A DNA stretch of 64,000 nucleotides from NCBI GenBank assembly GCA_038496445.1, contig JALMLS010000510.1, positions 103,560 to 167,559 on the forward strand. The letters are read 5' to 3'. The notes under the pieces are model-generated. The model was not told the origin of the DNA, did no database searches, and was given only the letters and a program-made list of their open reading frames with translations. Every line of letters starts with the position of its first letter. The first letter of the stretch is position 1. Position numbers and translations under genes: made by a program. Source of the stretch: Trichosphaerium sp. ATCC 40318. Taxonomy: Eukaryota > Discosea > Flabellinia > Trichosidae. Below, in pieces: positions 34,501 through 47,433 of this stretch.

Positions 34501-36395
34501 CTTTTGTTTCCTGTTCGTCTATGTACCATTTCAAGATACCGAGTGGCGTTGGTGATGACTGTGTTATTGCAACAAACGGACCGTACTTGTAGCGCATAAC
34601 TTTCTCAAAGCGCGCAGACTGGTCCACTTAAGCAGTAATGAGAAATGACATATAATGGAATGCGAGAGAACGAACCGTATATAACACGGGATGCCTTATG
34701 ACTTGATTCCAGTCTGAAGTCTTTTAAGTCTCCCCTTTAGCACGTGTTAAAAAATGAACCCTTCCCACTCGCTTACCAAGCCCATATTCTGCCTTTATCT
34801 AGTCAAAGTGTTAGTTTAAGTGACACGAATGTATTTAGCTAACCGGATACGCCAAATACAGCACAGTTTGTGACTGACAGTTGGACAAATTTTAGGTCAG
34901 TCGGTGCATCAATATAGCAAGGTGCTAATCGTATTGTAAGTGTCATCAAACAAAATAAGTGTACTTTTTTGTGTAAGTGCCATAAGCGTTCTCCTTGTAC
35001 AAAAAATTGTTTAGTGGACAAGTAATTCTGAGATTACCTGTTTGTGGATTTGGGTGCTGTTGATGTGATCATTAGAATTAATAACATAACTTTATGACGT
35101 ACTGTTTTCAACTGAAGGTATTCTCGATATAGCCTTAGCGGTTCCCCTCATCATCTATGTAAGTGGAGGTGCATCTGTAACTATACGCACCAATTGATGA
35201 CTCGTCCATTTTCTACAGAGTTCTTTTAGAAAAAACTTAATGGATAATGTCTAGATGATGCGCACCCAACAAAGCACAAGAATATGATGCGTTTGCATAC
35301 ACTTTAGAAACATTGCCAAACTCGTCAGAGGGAACGATTAATCTAAGGTCTGAGGAGTTCTGTGGAAATGTCTAAGAAAGAATTGAATGACAAGAGCCTC
35401 ACCTCTTTCTTCGACCCTAGAGCATATTGAAATCCAATCCCAAATCCGTACACAGAGTTTCCTTTGCAGAGAGTTAGAATTGGAGTAGAAATATTCCAAA
35501 CACTTGCCAATCACTACTAGGGTGTGATTGCCTGCAGCAGCCACATCTTGAACAACGTGATCCTCAAGAATCGTCACTTTGCATGGTTCGTAGACCGATC
35601 TTATAGCACCGCAGCCAAGAGAACCTGATGTATCTTTTCCCCAACACCAAGTGTTGCCGACATCTGTATATAAATTCACACCTTTAGCTCTGTTTATAGG
35701 GTTTTTAACAAACCTGTCAAGACCATAGCACGTCTCTCTGTAAGCGCCACTTTTTTAACTTTGAAAGTTCCATCAAATGGAGAAACTATTTGAGGTTTCA
35801 TTTTAGAGCCAAGTCTCAACTTGTCACCTTTGCCCCAAGCCATCAATGCACCATTTTCTATCATTATGTAAGCGGTTTGAGTTTGATAGACTCTCACCAA
35901 GTACTGCAACTCCATAACTACCTGCAACATATATAGATGCCACTGAATGCAAAAAACTAAGTTTGAGAGGTTCACGAACGGTGCCTGTAACCCCAGGCAG
36001 ACCTAAAAACCTGTTGCACAGTTATGTTGGCTGTATTTATCATATACACGCACCCTAGACAAACACTGGTCCCGGTTATGTAAACCTTGAAGAATTATCA
36101 GTTAAACACGTGTCAATTACTTCACATACTTCACCATCACGTGTCAAGTAGAAGGTAGTGCTTCTAGCGAACCCACGGGCTAATACTCGTTTGTAGAGAC
36201 ATCATAGCTTGCGACGTACCACAATCGATAATATTTAATCCGGAAAAGGCCTAAACAGCAAAAATAAGCTGTCTCATCAGAAATAAAAACAATTACATCG
36301 CGTGGCTCGATACAACCTTCTCTAGTATCCCAAGGAGGTTCCTTTGTGCCTACACTTGTATTAAGGCAATTGCTTATCACAATGGCACGCGACCT
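28542..36395 (-). CDS. Giant RCC1 - CLU-like - RCC1 protein (gene model approximate)
   Basis: Some 30 exons on one strand. Going downstream: RCC1-type blades (36.0-35.2 kb: ALMAWGKGDKLRLGSKMKP, NTWCWGKDTSGSLGCG, VAAAGNHTLVVI); a CLU-like core (34.0-32.2 kb: IGGVAGGEKYLVEDLTLFK, EVHKARDSKFYVLDTARVFP, LYNQLRPEFVRKF, MHKHGINMRYLGMLC); helical TPR-like exons (31.9-30.7 kb: FWKAVIKVQLMAKYGN, AVQMFEHALTGLARVS); an unassigned beta-rich stretch (30.7-30.1 kb); a second RCC1 block (30.0-29.0 kb: CGHNHTLVLCSNGQLYTFGM, GQYHISALSNTGCC); and a C-terminal coiled coil ending KLARPID. The CLU family links mitochondrial positioning and ribosome/mRNA binding; RCC1 propellers bind proteins or GTPases. The 5' exon begins at about 36395 without an evident ATG, so the start is upstream (before 36638). 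Two adjacent genes, split near 31.2 kb, remain possible. Confidence 0.6.
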
Positions 36396-36638
36396 CTAGA
36401 ACTAAACGGCGAAACAACGACGTGCCGCATGACACGTGTCAGTGGCTAATGGCTTGCAAAAATTACTTAACGGTTTTTTTCACTTCAAAACAAGAAATAA
36501 ACGGCGCTAAATACTGGATTTGATACAGGAGAGATTCATTACACAACAGCAACTACAACTCTTTTGTTACAGATTTCTTATTTTTGTTTACATATTGCAC
36601 TCGTTCCCGATTTAAGGGGGTAACGTGATGACATGCAA

Positions 36639-37686
36639 TTAGATGGAGACGCGAGACTCGAAAAATCTATAAAAAAAAAAAAAACATGAGTACAACAACC
36701 GAGGGACAACACGTGCGAAGTACGTACTTGCGAATGTAGTATACTTGCCATATACTGATACCAATCAAAAGAAAGCTTTCAAACATGGTCCAGTAAAAGA
36801 CACGTCCCTTGGTAGTCTGTTGAAGATCCAAGTGTGCAATATCACGCATCTTCATGTAATGTTGATCGCTTTGTACAGCGAGCATATTGTCAAGTAACAT
36901 TTGGGCTTTATCCTGAACAGGATCGAGATGATCTTTCGTTGCAACATTTCCAGCTAATAAATGACTATTAACACTTGTTGTTTTTTCAAAAAATGTCAAA
37001 AAACTTAGAGTCTCTGGGCTGTGCGTGGTAATGCAATTAGTCGTTTCACGTACTCGCTTGCTTTGCTTGTGGTTTTTCGCGTGCATTTGAGACGGTTATC
37101 TCGACCATGACTTTCTTGGTGGTTACAGAACTCATTTTGTTAGAGAAACAAATCTTATACTCCCCATCGCCCTGTGTGAGGTATTAGATTGACACAAGCG
37201 CTTTTTTTTCAGGCGTACAGTGGCGACAAATGAATATTTTCCACTACTCTCGTGAAAACCTGTGTATACATCTGCTCCGGTATGATCGGTCGCCTGTGGT
37301 AGCGTCGTTAATACAATCAAAGCGTTTTAAAAAATGCCACGTAGAAATACCACCGTCGCTCTATTAAGTTGTTTGCTTATATCATAGGCTAGTGAAGTAA
37401 TCCCAGGGCAATTTGTAGCGGACAGTCTTTTTTGACAATCAATACGCCCAAAAGCGCATACGCACCTTCACATCAATATCGTGGTGCCCACCATGGAGTA
37501 CTTGATACATTACACCCACAAACTTTCCCATTGTAAGCGTCTCGTAGAAACATTCTAGTGATAACCATGAGAAGACATACGCCGTTAGAAAAGAAAACGC
37601 GCACCTTGTTTGTACGGTTGGATCTCGAAAATAAGCTGAGCTTTGACAGCAAGCACAACTATAGCGCAGAGCAACAGATACTTCAT
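36639..37686 (-). CDS. p24 / emp24 / TMED family cargo receptor
   Basis: Type I membrane protein of COPI/COPII vesicles in the early secretory pathway. Signal peptide MKYLLLCAIVVLAVKAQ, then a GOLD domain: ECFYETLTMGKFVGVMYQVL, HGGHHDIDV, GKYSFVATV, GDGEYKICFSNKMSS. Next come a coiled coil (KAQMLLDNMLAVQSDQHYMK) and the membrane segment WTMFESFLLIGISIWQVYYI. The last exon, reached through a GTACGT intron, ends RKFFESRVSI: a diphenylalanine plus short hydrophobic tail, matching the FF COPII-binding signal of p24 tails. All family parts are present and in order. Subfamily (alpha, beta, gamma, delta) not assigned. Confidence 0.93.
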
Positions 37687-37863
37687 CCTTGCTGCAGTTG
37701 GTGGCGTTATCGCTTAAATAACTAGGCCAACACAAACTTAAACTCAAGCTGACCTCGAAATTAGCAAGTACGTTCGTTTATCACTTCCAGTAGCGGAAAA
37801 TCGTTAGGTTTTTATTGTACAAATTGAAAAAAAATAATAAAGGTGTAGACGCTTCGTTTTGCA

Positions 37864-38519
37864 TCAATATAGTCCAGGAATCTCTGGTTCGCCTTTACAA
37901 AAGAATCCATGATGTCTAAAATCATAACATGAGCACGTGGATCGTAAAATGTATTTCAAAAAAAAAATAACGTTGTACTCACCTAGCACCGTTTGGCCAA
38001 AATATGGCACCATTACCATGAAATTCGCCATCTTTGAATTGTCCCTCATACACTTTTCCATCTGCAAAACGATACTTTCCTCTACCGTCGAATTTGCCAT
38101 TTTTAAAGTCTCCATAGTAACTGAAACCTAAATTGACGGTTATCAAAACCTTGCACACATACAACTTTTTTCTGAACTACTAAAGGCCTATCGAATGGCA
38201 AAACCATCGAGACCACGATATCACACGTACCTTTTGGAGAAATTAGAGCTCCTTCTCCATGTTGGACATCGTTTACAAAGTTGCCGACGTATTTGTATCC
38301 ATCAGGTCGTGTGAGCGTCCCTCTACCGTGGTATTTGCCCATTGAAAAAGTTCCAACGTATTTTTTTCCATCAGGATATGTAAGAGAGCCGTGACCGTTA
38401 AATTCGCCCCTGCTAACCCTAGGCGATAGTATATTAGTATTTTAACACGTGCTAAAGAGCACAACGTACTGGCCAACAAAGGTTCTTCCATCTGCCCATG
38501 ATAACTGTACTCTTGACAT
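37864..38519 (-). CDS. Small MORN-repeat protein
   Basis: About 150 residues in five exons. Five or so classical MORN units: MSRVQLSWADGRTFVGQY, GSLTYPDGKKYVGTF, GRGTLTRPDGYKYVGNF, GRGKYRFADGKVYEGQF, GNGAIFWPNGAR. Ends RHHGFFCKGEPEIPGLY. MORN repeats scaffold proteins at membranes, cilia and cytoskeletal structures; a specific role is not apparent. These are classical MORN units, unlike the MORN_2 type at 6173-7888. One exon near 38.2 kb is uncertain. Confidence 0.8.
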
Positions 38520-38990
38520 AATACTAACCTTAGTAGAATTCTTTTACTTTGACTCGTTTAATTAAGTACGACGAACCGTTTTTGAGTAAAAAACCCGTGC
38601 AACCTGCCAACCCTGCAAACTCACGTGAACCAAACCGGCGTAAACGGCCTAATCCATATCATGCTTATACGAAACAATTCAACGTCTGGAGTTGTATAGG
38701 TTGCTATTTCCTTATTTCTCGTTTCGGTTTTTGAAAGCCTCTGTAAGGCGTCCAAGCAGGATTTACGCTCAAGTCATGTAACGGCATTATTGGGCGCGTA
38801 TTTATGTGCTGGCACTCCTTACGCTGAAATAAACGGCGTAGCACTTTATTGTGGTACCATAGTGAGGTTGAAGGAAAAATGTTTGAGCGCGACTTAGCTC
38901 CAAACCGCGTTTTAGCGAAGTACGTAAATTTCCGCCCCAACTCATAATTGACACTCCCGCACCTCACGGGGCATCAACGGTGATGTTACC
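38520..38990. other. Divergent intergenic region, MORN / MAP3K fusion
   Basis: 471 nt with no recognised exon. It has to contain both promoters. One CACGTG lies at about 38622. Confidence 0.45.
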
Positions 38991-41900
38991 ATGTCTAAAA
39001 ACCAGGTACGTACCAAAATACAAAAAAGGGTCGTGCTTGTCGTTTTAAAAATGCCCCTTATTTTTATGGTGTAATAAGAGCGCCAAGTCCATTAATTGAG
39101 CCAAACGCTACAAAAAATTATCTTGGACAGTGTGTATTCATGCTAGGGCGCTACTACCGCGCCTTCAGTTTGTGATTTATCAACACCTGTCGTTTTTTGA
39201 CCCCTTTGAAGGTTACGGTAAAGTGCCTGCTCCAAAAGGATAAGAAAAAGGACGATATCCGTCTTGTTACCGTTGATAAACAGATATCATATGATGATTT
39301 CATAAAAACAATTGGGAAGGAATACAAGCAAGCTGTCAGAATCAAAAAGTATAAAGATCACTCAGGAGACCTTATTACTGTTGGACGTAATAGATTTGAT
39401 TGTGCATTGCATTTAAATACAACACCAAAGGACACAGTGTATCAAGTAATATTATACTTACGCACAGATCACAAGGATAAACGAAAGCGTCGTAAGAGCC
39501 TACACAGCTCCACCAAGCAAGCTGCTCACAGTTCCACAAAACAGAGGTGCGTTAATGCACTCCCATCCTCAAAAGAAGGCCAGTTTTATGTAATTTGTTT
39601 CGAAAAAAAGGAAAAAAAGCAAATGTGACATGTGTCAAATGCTCACAACCAAATTTCAAAAAAAAAAAAAAATTTGTTTCAAAAAGGCCACAAACTACCC
39701 CTTGTAATGATCATATTATGGACTAATTGAGTAGCCCCAAGCGACGTAAAAGTTCAAAGCCACAGGAGAGAGGAAGAAAAAAGAGTGCTAGCTTAAGTAC
39801 AAGCGACGAACAGAACTTGGTATGTTTATAAACAACCTAGCTTACATCCGTTTTTTGTGGCAATTCGTTTTCAAACCCTTGGCACTTGTTACTTTCTTTA
39901 TCTGGAGTAATACTGATATTCATAGGCGGAGTCGGGATCTCGAACGCCTTCGTGGAGACAAGAGCCTAAGATGCCACGATTTTCAGCGCACATTGTACCG
40001 TCTTCTCCAGCCACGCGGTACGCCCCTTTTAAGGTCATATTGCTGTAGTCTCATCTATTTTGTACAGTACACCTCCTGGCACACCTTCTCCTTCAACATC
40101 GCCTGTGTCCGGACCAGCTCTTCCCAGTAGTTATGAACACGTATCTCCACATAGCTTTGATAAATCTGGAGATTACTTTGATTCTGTAGACAGAGTACGA
40201 TCTAGTCGTTACTTATTTGTCTTTGAAGTTAATGTCTGTTGAAGGTATCATCAAGAAACAGCGAGCCATTGTCTACTGTGATTGAAAGTAATGAAGGGAG
40301 CATACCGTCATTTCATCAGCTAGAAAACAACGTATCGGCTGCATTGCCTATCACTTTAAAGAGCAAGAAGAAGGATAAAATGCCTGCCTTTATGAAAAAA
40401 AAGCCTGCGAGCATAGATGTATCCCACTCTCCATCAAGCGTACGCTAATACCTCTGATAAGTAAATTAACAAGGAATAGTCTCTGGGCACAGCGTATGCA
40501 CTACCTTCGTTCTTACAGTCACCGCTTCCAGTTTCAGATAGACCACTTCTTGGCCATCACTCCCCCTCGCCTAGTAATTCACCAGCGAATGATGCGCGTC
40601 TCCCTCTGCCTTTAGGATTAGGTGGTGATGATTTTGGCCCGAGAACTATAGGCACGTGACTTTTACAATCAAAAAAAGGAAGTAACAGTACGTGTAATGA
40701 TTTTTTTTTTAGATTCTGGTGTACCTATCCCTCCAGATTCCACTATTCTAACTGGCATGTCAACGAGAGATGGTTCTGGTTCTTGGGAATGGAATGCAGA
40801 TACAAAAGCTGGAGATACATTACCAACTAAGCGTACTACGACTAATGGCAGCACACATGTTGAAGAGCTGATGCGTAGTGACTATATGCACTCTCCGATG
40901 AATATAAGAAGGGTACCGTAAAAAATTATAGCTGTTTGTGTTTTTTGTTGCTAACTCGCTTTCTCAGGGCAAGAAGCTTGGTGTTGGGGCGTTTGGTACC
41001 GTGTACGTTGGAATGAACAACGACACTGGTACTATGATTGCTATTAAAGTGTTAGAAGTGCCTAAAGGAAATAGCGCGAGCGTCAAAAAGGTTTGAGCTT
41101 TGTTTTGTACTTTTGTAGTTTTATCACGTGCGCATATTAACTTTTTTTGTTTCCAGCAAATTTCGACGTTTAAACGGGAAATAGACACCATGAAGAGCCT
41201 AAATCATAAGAATATTGTTAGATATCTGGGTTGCTTTGTGCAAAAAGCTGAAATTAACATTTACCTTGAGTACGTCTTCTTTGTGTGTTAGACAATCTTT
41301 TTTTTTTCACCTTTTTTTTTTGCTAACAACCAACAGATACGTGGCAGGCGGTTCACTTCGGGATATTTTGAGCAAGTTCGGCGCTTTGAGTGAAGTCCTT
41401 GTAAAGCTTTACAGTCGCCAGATTTTGAACGGGCTATCGTACTTGCATGCACGAAAGATACCAATAGTGCACAGGGACATAAAGGGCGCCAGTATCCTTT
41501 TATTTCATTTTATTAATTTCGGGTGTTGTTTTCGGTGCAAGGCTCTTTGTGCCTCCTTCAATTTAGGTTCTTTGACTCTTTGAGATATCCTTGTAGATAC
41601 GCATGGTGTTGTTAAACTGGCTGATTTTGGGTGCTCAAAGAGCATAGAGACCATAGGTTCGTATTTATGACTGTGAGTGATAGTCACCTCATGTATTTGT
41701 AGTGACCCGAGAGGCGTTCTACACAATGTTGGGTACCCCTTATTGGATGGCACCCGAAGTCATGAACAGCAGTGGTCATGGAAGGCACGTGTGGTAATGT
41801 TAATACTCAGTGGTTGACTGTGAATAGGCCGGCTGATATTTGGTCTTTTGGATGTACAATCATTGAGATGGCCACTGGGAAGCCACCGTTTGAAGACATC

Positions 41901-43922
41901 AAAGATTTTATGCAGTTGTTTCACCAAGTGGGAAATAATGGGCGTAAACCACGTATTCCTGATAGATTAACACAAGACGCAAAGGTAAAGAGCTGGATCT
42001 TTTTTTGGCAAACAAGTTACTGATATTGGATTTTTTTTAAAGGATTTTCTGAATTTGTGCTTTAAACAAAAGTCACATGATCGCGCTACAGCTGTAGAAC
42101 TGTTACAACACTTATGGTTAAATTTGGATAACAAGAGTTTGAAACGATCACTTACTCGAACACAACAGATGACAATGAGCTTTTTTAGCGATAGTCCTTT
42201 CAGCCTGTTGCCCACTGAGATTGCTGTACAAATACTAAAGTACGTCTTGAAGGACCCTCCTTATCGTTAATCGTACGGCTGTAGAACACTCGAAGTGAAA
42301 GATGTATTGCGACTGTGCTTGGTCTGCAAGCATTGGCAAAATTTAGCGCAGACTTGGACATTATGGAAGGCGTTTGTAATGGAGCGTTGGCCAAAATTGC
42401 AGCGACAACACATTGGTAAATATACAGAGCTTTGCATTTCTTTTTAAAGCTTACGGTTGAATTCAGACAACTTGAAGGATTACACTACGCGTTACAAGGA
42501 GTTACATTTGTATGATAACTTGTGGAGCGGCTCTTCTAAGTTTGCTCAAGTTGGTAAACAAATTACGCTAAAGGGTCACAAGCAGACATATTGCGTTAGA
42601 TTTTTAAAGGTAAGCACCGTGAGGTCACAGAACATCGCTCTCTTGTTTTTTACTCGTGATTTTTTTATTATTGGAGCATTTTTATCCCTGAAATCACGTG
42701 TTTTAGGACGGCACTTTCTTGAGTGGTGGAGAGGATAAAAAACTCCGCATATGGGAGGAAGATCCAAAAAGACCTCACAGGTGGCGTGTTAAGGACTCCC
42801 TGCGATGTCATGGTGCTATACACTCAATTTTCTCTTTCTCGCCCACCGACAATGTGACTTATTCTGGTGATGATGACTACATCCGCGTTTGGTATGCAAA
42901 AACCACGCTACAATACCGTTTTATTGCTTTGCTAAAGTTAGAGCGCATTGTAGGGAAATACCAACACGCAGGCAGTTGGAAGAAGTGCGTGGACACCATG
43001 GAGCCATTATGGCACTAGATGGACATAAAAGAAAACTTGTGTCAGGAGGAGAAGATGCTAAGATTAGCTTTTGGAACGTAGATAATGGGTATGCCTTTGC
43101 GATATCGCTTTTAATTTTGATGTTTCGAGGGGTTTAAACTGACTGTGTTGATGGTAGTGCTGGCCTTCGTTTGGCGCAACAAATCGATGTGCCCAAGGGT
43201 ACAGCATGGTGTGTGAAGCTATGGCATTCGATGATTGCCTCAGGTACCATTTGTGCAATAAATGTTCTAGGTGTCATTGACGCTTTGTACAAGGTGGTGC
43301 TGGTGGTACAATACAGCTCCGAGATGCGCGGTCCAAGAAGTTGATCAAGACTTACGAAGGTCACACAGGCGATCTAACGTGCTTACACTTTGAGGACAAT
43401 GTGATATTGTCTGGATCCAAGGACGGCACAGTCAAGGAGTGGTTAGCCTTTTTTTTAATCTTCTTCGTTCAAGCTTAACAAGTGTGCTGACAACTACTAC
43501 TCCACAGGAATTGTAGGCAAGACAAGTGCTTGGCAACGTTTCAACGAGGTGGCGACAGCCGTGGTATTACCTCAATGTGTGCGTCACGTTTTTTGTTGCT
43601 TCTGAAATGCGTTGTTGTTGCCAAAGAGGTATTTATGGGTGTTTTTTTTAGTCTTTGATAAACGCAACAATATCATTACTGGTGACGCAAAAGGCGTATT
43701 GAGGACATGGAATTACAATACAGAAAAGTGGGAGCGCGAGTTGAGCAAGGCGCACACAAGCGCCATTACTGGAATGGATTGGCACCCCAATGAGTGTACG
43801 TCTTATGCAACACATTAATTCGCATCAACTGAGCTTACTCGCATTTAGTATCACTGGTAACAATCGGCAAAGACAAGACCATAAGGTTGTGGACACACGA
43901 AATTGATGACGATTTGGATTAA
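38991..43922 (+). CDS. PB1 - MAP3K-type kinase - F-box - WD40 fusion protein
   Basis: About 20 exons, roughly 1,000-1,100 residues. (1) N-terminal PB1 domain as in MEKK2/3: VTVKCLLQKDKKKDDIRLVT, ISYDDFIKTIGKEY. (2) Ser/Pro-rich linker (PPGTPSPSTSPVSGPALPS). (3) STE11/MEKK kinase: GKKLGVGAFGTVYVGM, MIAIKVLEV, HRDIKGA|NILVD, LADFGCSK, GTPYWMAPEVM, ADIWSFGCTIIEMATGKPPF. (4) F-box: FSLLPTEIAVQIL, then KDVLRLCLVCKHWQNLAQTW. (5) Seven WD40 blades, e.g. GGEDKKLRIWEED, GHTGDLTCLHFEDNVILSGS, TIGKDKTIRLWTH. The decisive point is the exon at 42044-42240, which runs without a stop from the kinase C-lobe (DFLNLCFKQKSHDRATAVEL) straight into the F-box. All catalytic residues (Lys, HRD, DFG) are present. 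Exon 1 encodes only MSKNQ before a GTACGT donor. Confidence 0.88.
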
Positions 43923-44247
43923 AGATGAAAAGAATCACATTTAACTTAAAACAAAAAAACCCCACTTCTTCACTTTTCGATTTTTACTGGTGCTTAACAC
44001 ACGCACCAAACGACCGAGAAAAAAGAGCACTCACTGTTCTGTACTATACACATGTACATTAGGCGATTCGACTTGTCCAGTTTTTATTCCAGTATTTTTC
44101 TCTCCTTAGACTTTTGTCCCTATATACTCAACAAAAAGCGCTGGGGACAATTTATGTAGTTTACATGAAATTTTATTAGATTACAAGTGTTAATTTGGGC
44201 CTCTTGGTAAGAAAAAAAAAAAGAAGCCGTTTAGGTTTGACATCATC
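43923..44247. other. Convergent intergenic region
   Basis: 325 nt between the stops of the kinase fusion and the GON4L-like gene. Only 3' UTR-like AT-rich sequence. Confidence 0.45.
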
Positions 44248-47246
44248 TTAGCTTTTGCTGTCGGTGCTAGCAGAGCTGTTGTTGACCTGCTCATTGTACA
44301 ACGTGATGAGGTGATGGTAGCGCTCTTCAATTTGCTTTACAGTGCGGTCTGGTAGCTTCTCTGCTTGAAAAGTGAGCCATGAGGCAGCTGATGAAGTTGG
44401 TGTCTTCTGCATTGAAAACACCAGAATTGCTTTGTCCCTAAATTGAACCCTATAAGCTACTTCACAAGTAGTAGGTGTTACGTACTCTTGTTTTGTCCAC
44501 GGCTTTGTCATAGCTGCAGGCTCAGGCACCAGGCGAACGCCTTGACTGGGCTCAGGAGACGACGCGGTGTTGACTACTGTAGGAGAATGGGTATTGATTG
44601 TTGGTGTATATTGAGCTGCAATTCCACCTACATCACCTGCTGATGGTGTTGCCATTGGCTCAGGTGTTGGTGCCCATAGTTCATCATTCGGTGGCGCTGA
44701 AATTACGTCAGATACCTAGTAGTTCTTGTTTAGCGCCTGCATTACAATGAAAGGATGAGGTACCTGTTGTATCTGTTCGTCATCTGAATCAGTGAGTTCG
44801 TCCTCCTCAAATCCCTAAACGTTCGGTATAAGCTGCCAGCCGGGCTGTGTGGTGGGAGACAGCGGGTACCTGCGACTCAGACTCGTAGCCTGCGATGGTA
44901 TTTGTATTGTTTTGCTGGCTCCTAAGCTTCTCTCGACGCTGTGTTTCTATATTTGCCTCTAGATCGGCAAGCCTCTTGGTGTAATAATATGTGTTGTCCG
45001 CTATTTGGCTTGCATTGTTAACAGTGTCACGTTTACCAATGCTAACAGGCGATGGGACCTGCACAGGGTGCTGCAACGTTGTTGGAGGAAATAATTGTCT
45101 ATGGTGACAGCTGGTAAGGGAAGTGACGGCGATACAGAGGTGGAGGGGTAAACACGTACCTAGAGCTCTTTGTCCTGTTACGTTTTCCAGGTGTGTAGAC
45201 AGTTGCAGGTGTGTTGCTCTGTGATTGTTTACAAAACTGAAGCAGCACTGAGGGCGGTCTACCAGGCAAGAGGCGCTTCCAAATTACTAAAAAGTTGCTG
45301 CCATACATTTGTACTCCACGGATAAACAGACTAATCTCTTGGTAGGTGAATGGCAACGCCATGCAATTTAGATAATCCTACATGGGCGCGTCGTGTCAGT
45401 TATGGTAATTACAATGGTGCTAGTACCATGACTGGATTTGCAATAGCATGAGCATCATTCCTGCCAGAACTAAGCGTAGTATACCTGTTTTGTAGCTGAT
45501 TAACAGTCTTATGCGGTAAAAGACCATCTCGTATTTGTGCCCAGTGCCGCAAGCCATGCAGGTTAAGCCCAATCCCAAGCAAACGGTCTTCGGCTGGTGT
45601 GAACCTTGTGGGGATAGTTAGATAAGTAAAGGGGAGTCAGTTATTTGCAATTAGCCAAGGTACCTGGAGCGCCGTGATGGTATGGTATCTGACGGCCTGA
45701 GGTTCGCTTTAAACAGCTTTGAAAACATGGCTTCAATTTGTTGAGCACGATCACGTGTCAGCGGACTTTCAGCACTTTGAACTGGCCCTAAGGCAGGCCA
45801 AGCCAATGTAGATACTTGCTGTAGATAGTGCAAGTGGGGCATGTCCAGAACAGACCGTTTAGGCCGGACGTTTGCCTAAAAATGTTCTGAGTTGACCTGA
45901 ACGCATTTCTAATGAAGGCGGTTTAAAAACCCCGCTACATACAGTTGGTGATAATAAACCGACTTCAATGTTGTGACGGAGAGTCAGAAATGATACCATT
46001 TTGTTTCTCAAATGACCAAGTTCTAGCTGTACAAACAACAAGTGTTAGAAGAGGTCAAAACTATTGTTGGAAATCAAAAAATTGGTACAATCATTTTCCA
46101 GCATTCCACGGCGGGCGGGTGCTGCTGAGGTGCGCCTTGTCTACCGTGTAAGAAACCTTGCATTAATTGCTGAAAGTGCTGCACCAACTGTTCTCGTAGC
46201 GTGTCTTGTTGTTTTTCTGAAAACAAGAGCGTGACCTGTATTACTCTCTTTTGTTGTGCTGGCAGGATACGCCTAAACCCTGCAAAAACACCTAGTAAGA
46301 AACCGCTATTTTATTGTCCCACCGGTGTACCTGTATCTGAAGGCTTTCTTTTTTGCCATAAGGACCCACGCTTGCGCGGTGTACTGTCAGTGCACGCCTC
46401 GAACGTAAATTGAATAATCTTGCACGTTTATAGTATGCGCACCTGCACTACAGCGTCTGTAACTTCTACCACATCTTCAATTTCGCGATCTAATGGTGTG
46501 TTAGCAATCCGCCTATGTCAACCATCCATACTGGGTATTTTCCATTCGGCCTGCAACGAGATGTCTCCTTTCTTGAGTGGGTTGTTGAGGACATCTTCGT
46601 TGAAATCATACTCGCTATCCTTGGGATCGTCTTCGCTAACTAGCTCAGGGTTGCCCTGATGGAAGGCGTTTAGGAAGTTGGCCCACCTCAACAAAGCTTT
46701 AGTTACACGTGTTTCGTGCCCACGAGAAAAAACTGTTAACATGTTTTTCATTTCTTACTCTGGCGTGTATTCTCTTGGTGGCAACATTAAAGGCTCCTCT
46801 CCAACTTTTTAAAACAGTTAGCAAGAAAAAATATCAACAAAGAACCATATCTAACCTAGCTCGGCTTCTATCTTCTCCATAGGTTCATTGACAAGGTCCA
46901 ATTTGTTTCTTGTTCGTTCTGCTATTATCGAAGATGGAGACAAGTCCAAATACTGGTCTACTTGGTGTAACTACGCATTTTTTAGTAAATTAAGACGTTT
47001 TACACCACTAAAAGCAATTTGATAACAAAATTAACGTATATACGTATATATAACAGAAAGGAGCTTGCCCACGCGCGTAATGGTCGTATTGACCGCTACG
47101 CTGGCTTTACAATTTTACGCGGTTGTACCTCTTGTGCGTCTGGCATAAACTCGTCATCTTCTTCCTCACTGGCCCATACAGAATAAAATCCACTTGTGCG
47201 ACGATTATTTTGGTTTGTAGTTGTTAACGTACTTCATCGGTTCCAT
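44248..47246 (-). CDS. GON4L-like nuclear protein with SANT/Myb domains
   Basis: Likely chromatin or transcription regulator. Start at 47246: MEPM joined by a GTACGT intron to GFYSVWASEEEDDEFMPDAQ, an acidic N-terminus. Next RTRNKLDLVNEPMEKIEAEL and WANFLNAFHQGNPELVSEDD followed by PKDSEYDFNEDV, the arrangement seen in GON4L/YARP proteins, and LREQLVQHFQQLMQGF. Three SANT-like segments follow: AEDRLLGIGLNLHGLRHWAQ ... LPHKTVNQLQNR; PFTYQEISLFIRGVQMYGSN ... LLPGRPPSVLLQF; and KPWTKQE|KAILVFSMQKT ... LPDRTVKQIEERYHHL. A coiled-coil and Ser/Thr-rich region lies between the last two. About thirteen introns. GON4L represses transcription with YY1/HDAC in vertebrates; a similar role here is inference. 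Confidence 0.75.
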
Positions 47247-47433
47247 TTGCATTCATTTGGTTCAATAGCAAGTGTGCACGCTATATATATGGTTATGATA
47301 GCAATATTTTAAAACTGGAGCGCTTTGGGGTTGTATGCTTCTCTGAAAGCCACTAATCCTTTTTTTGCGCCTCAAAAAGTCAACAACGTTTCAACAAATA
47401 TGATTGTGAACGCGAATTTATTACACTCTATGT

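Noticed and set aside
38704-38967. 87-codon minus-strand open frame upstream of the MAP3K fusion
   Set aside because: No conserved motif, and it lies in the expected divergent promoter.
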